Source: Theropithecus gelada (Eukaryota; Chordata; Mammalia; Primates; Cercopithecidae). From it: DNA of 64,000 nucleotides. Where the stretch lies: positions 24,830,470-24,894,469 of the forward strand of contig NC_037680.1 of assembly GCF_003255815.1 (NCBI RefSeq), in the 5' to 3' direction. Below the pieces are notes generated by a model. The model did no database searches. It was given only the letters and a program-made list of their open reading frames with translations, and had not been told where the DNA came from. This document shows positions 57,000 to 64,000 of the stretch, piece after piece. The stretch's first letter is position 1, and each line of letters opens with the position of its first letter. Both the position numbers and the translations under genes were made by a program.

Positions 57000-57130
57000 A
57001 TGAAGGAAGGCAAGCAGGCAAACAAAGAAGAAGGAAGGAAAAGAGAAGGAAGGAAGAAATAAAGGCAGGCAGGCAAACAGAGAGAAAGGAAAGAAGGAAG
57101 GAGGGTAGAAGAGATTAAGGGAGGGAGAAA
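57000..57130. repeat. purine-rich GGAA / GGCA repeat
   Basis: A polypurine stretch with GGAAGGAA and GGCAGGCA units. A longer unit, GGCARGCAGGCAAACA, occurs at 57009 and again at 57064, i.e. a tandem duplication of about 55 bases. It is the tail-like extension of the preceding L2 3' end. Confidence 0.85.
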
Positions 57131-57929
57131 ATGATATTAGGATATGCTACACAGTTATTTTATCTATGACACATAAAAATGCCTGAATCTCAGTTCTCCT
57201 GTCCTGTTTGATTAAGCTGAAGTAAAAGAAGCAGAGCCTTAAGTATGCTCAACTATATAAAAGTAAATAGAGTATATTATAAAAGTCAAGTAAACTTCTC
57301 AAACAAAGAGAAATAGAATTAAAAGTCAGGTGCATGCTGTTATGTTTTCTGAGTCCTGCTGTGATTTAAGTTTAATCTCTGGGCTCCTGAACAAAAAATT
57401 CTGGTAACTATCCACTTAACATTTTTCTAAGGATCTAGACTTGCAGTAAAGATACTTACTTACTTACATAGACGTACTCTATGAGACAATGCTATTAAAA
57501 GAAAATTTACTAGTACTTTTATGTATGCCTGAAGAAATCAATTTGCTAATTTTAGGCCTTTGCCAGGTGGACTGATGCTGATTTCCAAGATTGTCTGGCC
57601 CTATGTCTTTCTTGACATACTAGAAAGGATATTTGATGTACATACTGTGAAATGTACAGGGAAGCCATAGCCCTTGCCCTGAAGTGACTTAGGAAATAAA
57701 CTTGACTATCCCCACTGCCTTTGATCTTATTAAAAGTCATGGAGGCTTATTCCTAGCACTGAGAACATAGAAACAGGCATTTGATTATGTGCACATCACA
57801 TGGTGATACTATGGCCTTGCCACGAACTGAAAGCATTCTGGTCAAATTAGAACATTGATTTCAATTTATCTTTGTAAACAAGAGTTACTGATCAACTGTT
57901 CTAAAATAAAATATAATGTTGAAATGGCC
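57131..57929. other. unassigned DNA
   Basis: No recognised family or gene. Confidence 0.35.
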
Positions 57930-58555
57930 AGTGGCAGGCAGGATTGTAGCCCCCATGGTCATCTCCTCCTTGGTGTTTCACCTGTAAGTATGTTACTAAG
58001 GTTATATAGCAAACTGAAATTTGTTAAATGAGTTAAATTGATTGAAATTAAGGTAGGAAGATTATCCTGTATTATCCAGGTAGGAATCACATGAGCCTTC
58101 AAAAGAAGAGAATGTTTCTTCACTGAAGTGAAAAAAAAAAAAAAAGGTAAAGAGATGTGGCTGAAGAAGAAACAGAAGAGATTCAAAGCATGAAAGGAGC
58201 TCAACCTATTACTGCTGACTTGATAGTTATTGGGGACACATGCCAGGGAATGCAGGTAGGTTCTAGAAGCTGAAAACAAAATCTGTATATTTAACAAGGA
58301 CACAAGGACCTCAGTCCTGCAACAGCATAGAATTGAATTCTGCCAATAATCCAAATGAGCCTGGAAATAGATTTTTCCCTAGAACCTCCAGGAAGAAAGG
58401 CAGTATTGCTGACACTTTGACTTTGGCTTTGTGGGACTGGAAGCAGAGAATCCCATAGGTCTAATGGACCTCTGAAAATAAATAGGTGGTGTTTTAAGCT
58501 GGTAGGTTTGCAGTAATTTATTATGGCATCCATGGAAAACACAAATAGGACTATA
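57930..58555 (+). mobile_element. MLT1-type MaLR LTR, plus strand
   Basis: The forward order of an MLT1 LTR: 'gtaggaagattatcctgtat' with 'tatccaggtaggaatcacat', 'ggggacacatgccagggaat', 'gaatgcaggtaggttctaga', 'ccctagaacctccaggaaga', 'aggcagtattgctgacactt', 'ggtggtgttttaagctggta', then 'ttgcagtaatttattatggc'. An 18-A run interrupts it at about 58130-58146. The minus frame at 57959-58354 is incidental. Confidence 0.75.
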
Positions 58556-59174
58556 TACATTTTGGTAAGTTATAGTCAATAATCTGTTACCACAGGTCAA
58601 ATCTACCAAATGCCTGCATGTATCTTTTCCAATATTTTAAATTTAGAGGTTAAATGATCTATGCACATTTACACAAGTTTTGCTTTAAAATTTTGTTACT
58701 GTGTGTTGTTTCTAAATGTCTAAGGCAGGCATTTGGTTACATGTGTTTGAAAAATTTTCCAAGTTCATATCACCATGGCCATGCTCTGTGGCTTAAAATT
58801 TAGTGATATAACTGCCCTCTGTACTCTATGTTTTCTTCTTTGAAGGAGAATCTTAGCTTTTTATACAACCCATTCATGGTACATCTCCAAGTAGAGGTCA
58901 TTGGTCATCAATTCAGATACTTGTCATCATCAGACTCCTTATTTTCTCACACTGATACCAAAAAGACTATCATCATGTATTCTTAATAAAGTGTATGTAT
59001 CTGTCCATTATATGTAATTTAACAGTTGCCCTCCAAGTAACTTATGATAGAGAATTCCTTCAAATTTCTTGTGGATCAATAATTACAAAATGTGGAGTGA
59101 AGGAAATATTATCTGTCAAAAATCAGTTGATAGATACACAAATTATTCATTCTTCTGGATATTCCAAAAATCAA
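58556..59174. other. unassigned DNA
   Basis: Nothing recognised. Confidence 0.35.
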
Positions 59175-60265
59175 TCTTTTGATTTATTCATTCATTAATC
59201 AATATGTTTTCTACTGAGCATCTATAATGAAGTCAAACACTGTTTTAAGCATTTGAGACCTGTCAATAAACAAAACACACAAATTTTTGCCCTCATGGAG
59301 TATACAATCCGGAAAATAAATGAGGTAAAAAGCAACATCAGTTAATGCTAAGTATTCTGGAAACCAATAAAACATGGTAAGAGAAAAAGCTGTTGTCAGG
59401 GGAGGTGAGCACTCAGTTATGGGCTTTCTGAAAACGTAGCTTTGGATCAGAGATCTATAGAGAAGTCATGATATTTTCTAGGGGAAGAATGTGCCACGTA
59501 GAGAGAATAATAAGTGCAAAGGTCATGAGGTGAGATTGTGCTTGGCATGTGCAAGAAATGGCAAAGAAGTCACCATTGCAATCACAAGATGAGCTTAGGG
59601 ATAAGGTTGCAGAAAACAGAGAAGTCGCTATTACATAGGGCTATGTAAGCCATGGGGGGAAAAAAAAGCCTGTTTTTTACTGAAAATTGAGTAAGAAGGC
59701 AAATGAAAGTTTTAAGAAAGGTAATGAAATGATCAGAGTTATTTACTAAATGAATCACCTTGACTAATAGGCAGAGAATAGATACAATGATTGAAAAGTA
59801 GAAATGTTCTTGAAGAGAGACAATGCTGCCTCGGTCCCGGGGTATGGCAATGACAGTAGTGAGAAGTGGTCCAATGTAAGACATCTTGAAGAAAGGGCTA
59901 ACAGAAATTATCAATGTGCAATATGAAAAAAATGAGGCATAAAGGATAACTCTAAAGTTTGGGGGCTTAATAACTGAAGTAATGGAGTTACATTTTATTT
60001 GGAAAGGTGAGCTTGGGGAAGGAGCAGATTTGGGGGATAAAAGTATATTTTATTTTTGTTAAATTAAGTTTGAGATGCCTATTGAGCATCTCAATGGAAA
60101 CGTTGAGTCTAGAGCTCAAGGGAGAAGGCTGTGATAGATACATTTTAGTGTTGTCCATATAAAGATGATATTTAACATCTGCAGTCTGAATGAGACCACC
60201 AAAGGGATGAGAAAATAGAGAGGGGGAGTTTCAAGGGCTGAGTGCTTTGAAGAGTATCTAGCAAT
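59175..60265 (-). repeat. long L2 LINE fragment, minus strand
   Basis: About 1.1 kb of L2 read in reverse, from the 3' end ('cattcattaatcaatatgtt', 'caaacactgttttaagcatt', 'ttttgccctcatggagtata') through the coding region ('gggaagaatgtgccacgtag', 'taataagtgcaaaggtcatg', 'gcttggcatgtgcaagaaat', 'gagaagtggtccaatgtaag', 'gaaaggtgagcttggggaag', 'taagtttgagatgcctattg') to the RT core. The RT catalytic YADD box of L2 maps to 60150-60161 and now reads YMDN. L2 fragments this long are uncommon. No open frame remains. Confidence 0.82.
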
Positions 60266-60763
60266 CAGTCCGAGAATGGAGTGATTACATCGTAAGCATG
60301 TTGAGACTATGTCGAGTTGTTCTTAGGAACTTGAGCTGGAGAATTATACTATTGGTGGGCATTGGTTAAATTTTCTGCCCTTTTTTTGAGGCCTCATGAA
60401 AGAAAGTTCTTTCTCGTCCTAGAACTATGTATAATTATGTTCCTCCTGAAAAACTATTTTATTACATTATGACACTACAAATTTTAAAATAGTTTGTAAC
60501 CTTTTTTTTACAGTGCTTCTGAAAGCATAGAGTCTAATTGGTTAGACACCCCTAGCGAATGTAAAGTCCCTTAGGGAACAAGTTTTATGTACTAACCTCA
60601 CCTGTGCCTCTTTCTTATCTTTCCTACTGTTATTTTACCTTTGTTCTATTCCCTAAACACACTTAATCTTTAATTTTACTTTATTATGTTGCAATTTTAC
60701 ATACTTATGTAAGTTACTGTATCTCATTTCTGGAATTAATAAAGGCATTAAGAGGTTTATAGA
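60266..60763. other. unassigned DNA
   Basis: Nothing recognised. Confidence 0.35.
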
Positions 60764-60845
60764 CAGTAGAGGATAGACAAATGATAGATGATACATAGAT
60801 TAGATAGATTGGTAGATAGATACATTGGTTGATAAGCGATTGATA
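60764..60845. repeat. (GATA)n-like imperfect simple repeat
   Basis: GATA, GACA and GATT units intermixed ('agatgatacatagattagat', 'agattggtagatagatacat'). Interrupted, so probably an old decayed tetranucleotide array. Confidence 0.75.
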
Positions 60846-63800
60846 GTTTTAAACACAGTAAGAGTCACATATTTTGGTTTCAGTGGCATTTTGAAGGAAG
60901 TGTGCTATTGGGCAGTGTCTTGTGATAGAATGTCAACAGGTCTGTATCTGACTGATAAAGAAACTCAGTTGGTCTCTATTCTGTGCATCTTATCAAGACA
61001 AATTCAAGTTACAGAATGTAGCCCTCTTTCCTACACTATTCTCCACTTGCATTTATTTTCCCTACACATATTGAAATCTGAAAACTAGGCTGAAATAAAC
61101 ATTAGAGAAGTTTCTATAGTGAGTTTAGCTTCCCTTGAGCCATGTGCAAATGAGCTTATTTTATACACATATATTTATATAAAATCTGCTCTCATAATAC
61201 ACATTGGTCAAAATGCCTTTGTCTGCTTTAAAAAAAATAATGTGTGCACTCCACCAAAAAAGTTCTAACAGCTATTTTTCACTGTATGTTCAAACAAACA
61301 AAGGAGACTAAAAGAGAAACTAAAGATTATTTTTAATGATAACAAGTCAAAACCTCACCTCAGAATTACACATGCACACTGAATTCTGCACATGTCCAGT
61401 GGAAGCTCTCACTTAAAATCAAATTATTTTTCAAACTAATGCTATGAAGCCTTAAACTGGGAGAATCTGAGATCTGGCCCCTTTCATAATACTTTGAAGT
61501 ACAGCTGGGAAGTTAGGATTTCTAGAAACCTATCTTTGATTTCCACTAAGTTTATTGCATCACCCATTTCAATTTTGCCTCCATTGTGCATCCATTAAAC
61601 CATTAAAAAGTTCTTGCAAGGGGTGGGATTGGGAGAAGTGGGATTGGGATTATACCTAAGTCTTCACTGTGGGAAAATTCCTGAGTGTCTCATACCCTGT
61701 TGATATTCAAAGGTAGCTGTTGATCAGTTATCTGACAGGTAGAGAATAATTCAGATTGCCAAAAACTACAGCAACCTTTTCGGAAATGTCTTAGGGTTGA
61801 ACATTTTTATTCCTTGGTCAGGTAAATAAGGTCACCATTATATTCATAGAGGATGATTGAGTCTGGGCCTCCTGTTAAGGAGAAATAATATATTCTTAGG
61901 ACAACTGCCACACTACACAAACCCCTTGCTATCTGCAAACAGCTTGGGGAAAATATTTCATTAGGTCTGACATGAACTAGGCACCTCTTTTATGATACTT
62001 TCTTGGCAGAGAGAACCAGCCTCAACAAACCAGCCTCTTTTCAGTCACACTGCATACACATCCACCACCTCTGGCCTTATTTTTAAACCCTATGATGATA
62101 ATAATTTTAAGGACTGGGAATTATAAAGGCTTACTTGGCAGTCTTTTCCCATTGTGAATGATAAATCAAACTTGGGGTGCTTGCCAGCAAAAAAGTTCTT
62201 TCTTATCTCAGTAAATAAGTGAGGGTGGACCTGATAAAGGCAAGGCAATTTGGTAAGAATATTGTGAGAGGGGCAACGGGTGGGCTTTGATACGGTTTTA
62301 TTGCCTGCCTCATTTTAGTTTTTGGCTCACACACATTTGTCCACAAGCAGTGTCAGTTGGCTTTTTCCTTTCGCAGCAGATTTTCTTACCTTGTAAGTAG
62401 AAACCTATGTTAACCCTCTGCCAGTGAAAATAAGAGAAGCATTTTCTAAGCATATTTCTAATCAGCCATTCCTCTCAATAAGTGGATCTGTAAGACTGCA
62501 AACATAAAACAATGTTTTCTAGTCACCCCGATTTCCTAAGCGTGTAAATCCCCACGTCTCTTCCCCTTTACAGCGTGCTCTCACTTGCATGCTACTAGTT
62601 TGCATTCTAAAATGCCACCTGTTGAAAATAAAAGTCTCATGATATTTGCAAATTTTTGTTCATCCTGGTTTAACTTTACACAGCAGTCTAATTTCACCGT
62701 GCTTAGCAATTACTTTTATTAGTTACTCCACCCAACAATCATATGATGTCAGAAACTTCATCTGTTTCTGTCTTTATCTCTCCCTCTCATTCATTTCTTT
62801 CTCTTCCTTTTTTCATACTAACACGCAGGCACCCAGTTATTATCACTCATATTGTTTTAGCAGATCTCTACATGTGTCTCAAAATACTCCATATAACTCA
62901 GAATAGCAAGTATTTGACAAGATAGTTATCATCCCTCTGAACAGGCAAGAGCAGCTGAGACAGAGATATTTCTCTGATTAGAGAGTTGTTGTTTTAGAAA
63001 CAAGTTACATAAAAAGTCCGATTGCTTCTAGTTGTATCTGTGCAACTTTGAGCAACTCAGCTTCTTCACTGGTTAATATCAGGGCAGTGGATGAGGTCCA
63101 CAGTGTCTGTCAGGGATATCGTTGTACAGTTCTATTTCCTCCAGGGCACATGTGAAATAAGTGAGGTATCTGTATGTAGACACAGCTTCTCAGTCCCAAA
63201 ACAGTGTCCCTCCTGTAGATCACACATTTTCTGATAATAACCTGAGGGGAAGAGGTGCAAGGTTGCCTGTTTCCTGAAATCCTGCTTTGCATACTCAAGA
63301 CACGTACTTTATTATAAAGTTAACTTTGCTCCCCAAAAAAATTTTCCCTAAGTTTTTCAAGATTGATTGTTTCCTGTTATTGTTAGAGGTTTGCTTTCTA
63401 TGGTCATTTGGTAAATAAATAGCTTTATAGGGAAAAACAAATGGCCTTGTTTTGGTTTTCTACTGCAGGGTTTATGTGTTAAATTTCAGCTACATCGTGT
63501 ACTCACAGCTTAGTGCTTCAGATAGTTATGGGGAACTAGGAATTCTTAAAGGGGTAGGACAGGATGTCCTTTTCTATCGCTCAGTGAGTCATGGAGGATG
63601 AATGCCGTTTCAGGGGTTCTGTAGTTGTGATTTCAGTCAAGTTCCAGTGGCTTTCAACCACTTCTCTAAAGCTGAATGAAGAAGCAGCCACAGGGACTGT
63701 GTGAATTATGCTAAGATGCATTCCCGTTAAGTGCTGAAGTGGCCTTTGCAGTGAATCCTTAAACTTTACAATGCCAGCAAAACTTGGAGTATCCAGGGAC

Positions 63801-64000
63801 CAGACTATCTAGAGACAGGGCAGAACCCCTACATATACCCTCCTCCATACTCAGGCAGCAGTTTAAGACATTTGCATTTAACTCCATTCGTCTTTCATTG
63901 AGCATCTCTGCCTCCTGGTCAGCAAAACTCTGTGTCTTTGGAAAGTCAGGCCTCACTCAGAGCATGCTCCCTTTTCAGGCATTGTGACAAGATTGTGTTT
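60846..64000. other. unassigned DNA to the end of the window
   Basis: About 3.1 kb in which I can name no repeat and see no gene. Base composition is more balanced in 61600-64000 than in the L1 block, and homopolymers are few. Small frames (63110-63298 minus, 63759-63956 minus and 63784-63987 plus) have no domains. It is probably single-copy intronic or intergenic DNA. Confidence 0.4.

Noticed and set aside
58291..58560. Overlapping minus frames of 76-131 codons (57959-58609)
   Set aside because: They lie across an MLT1 LTR and are incidental.
60764..60845. GATA repeat considered as a CRISPR-like or direct-repeat array
   Set aside because: Units are 4 bases, irregular, with no spacers; a decayed tetranucleotide array.

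Overview
This is AT-rich, non-coding primate nuclear DNA. I find no intact protein-coding gene, RNA gene, CRISPR array or bacterial-type feature. The organism is most likely an Old World monkey (Cercopithecidae: macaque, baboon, vervet or similar). Three Alu copies (about 22006-22182, 32048-32351 and 53261-53561) carry cercopithecoid AluYR-type diagnostic changes: CTCAAGCC in the first line of the element and a TCTGGCC or TCCGGCC in the right arm, where human AluY has CTCACGCC and TCGCGCC. The species is an inference from Alu subfamily and was not confirmed by a search.

Layout. 1-1340: single-copy-looking DNA plus a MIR relic. 1345-4138: decayed minus-strand L1M. 4153-4641: a younger plus-strand L1PA 3' end with target-site duplications (TSDs). 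4656-6504: an L1M scrap, an MLT1 LTR and unassigned DNA. 6505-22400: a block of about 16 kb made almost entirely of minus-strand L1s of several ages (6505-10745, 11090-14330, 14331 to about 21480, 21490-22400), interrupted by five Alus and a MER2 DNA transposon. 22400-27120: the longest stretch with few recognisable repeats, containing a small GC-box/AP-1 segment near 25000. 27120-34560: Alu, MIR, L2 and MaLR LTR mosaic, including a young AluYR at 32048. 35802-37336: a heavily deleted class I endogenous retrovirus with two LTRs and a recognisable tRNA-Pro-type primer-binding site. 37340-44690: mostly unassigned DNA with two Alus and two MIRs. 44691-45590: a pure AT tract, a stub of an Alu and a second ERV LTR. 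45600-53240: unassigned DNA, an L1M 5' region, an MST solo LTR and small L2/MIR relics. 53245-58560: Alu-rich, with several polymorphic-looking simple repeats and an MLT1 LTR. 59175-60265: an unusually long L2 fragment in which the reverse-transcriptase active-site box can still be located. 60846-64000: nothing assignable.

There is no operon-like or pathway logic here. The content is the fossil record of retrotransposition (L2 and MIR, then L1M, MaLR and MER2, then L1PA, AluJ, AluS and AluY, then AluYR), and nesting gives the relative order. The open reading frames are short and are explained by LINE-1 ORF2 remnants, Alu reading frames, simple repeats or chance; one stretch near 46500-46950 is unexplained. 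Edges of old repeats are accurate to roughly 20-50 bases; TSD-bounded elements are exact. Family names come from remembered consensus sequences, not from a RepeatMasker run. I did not find a previously undescribed biological system.
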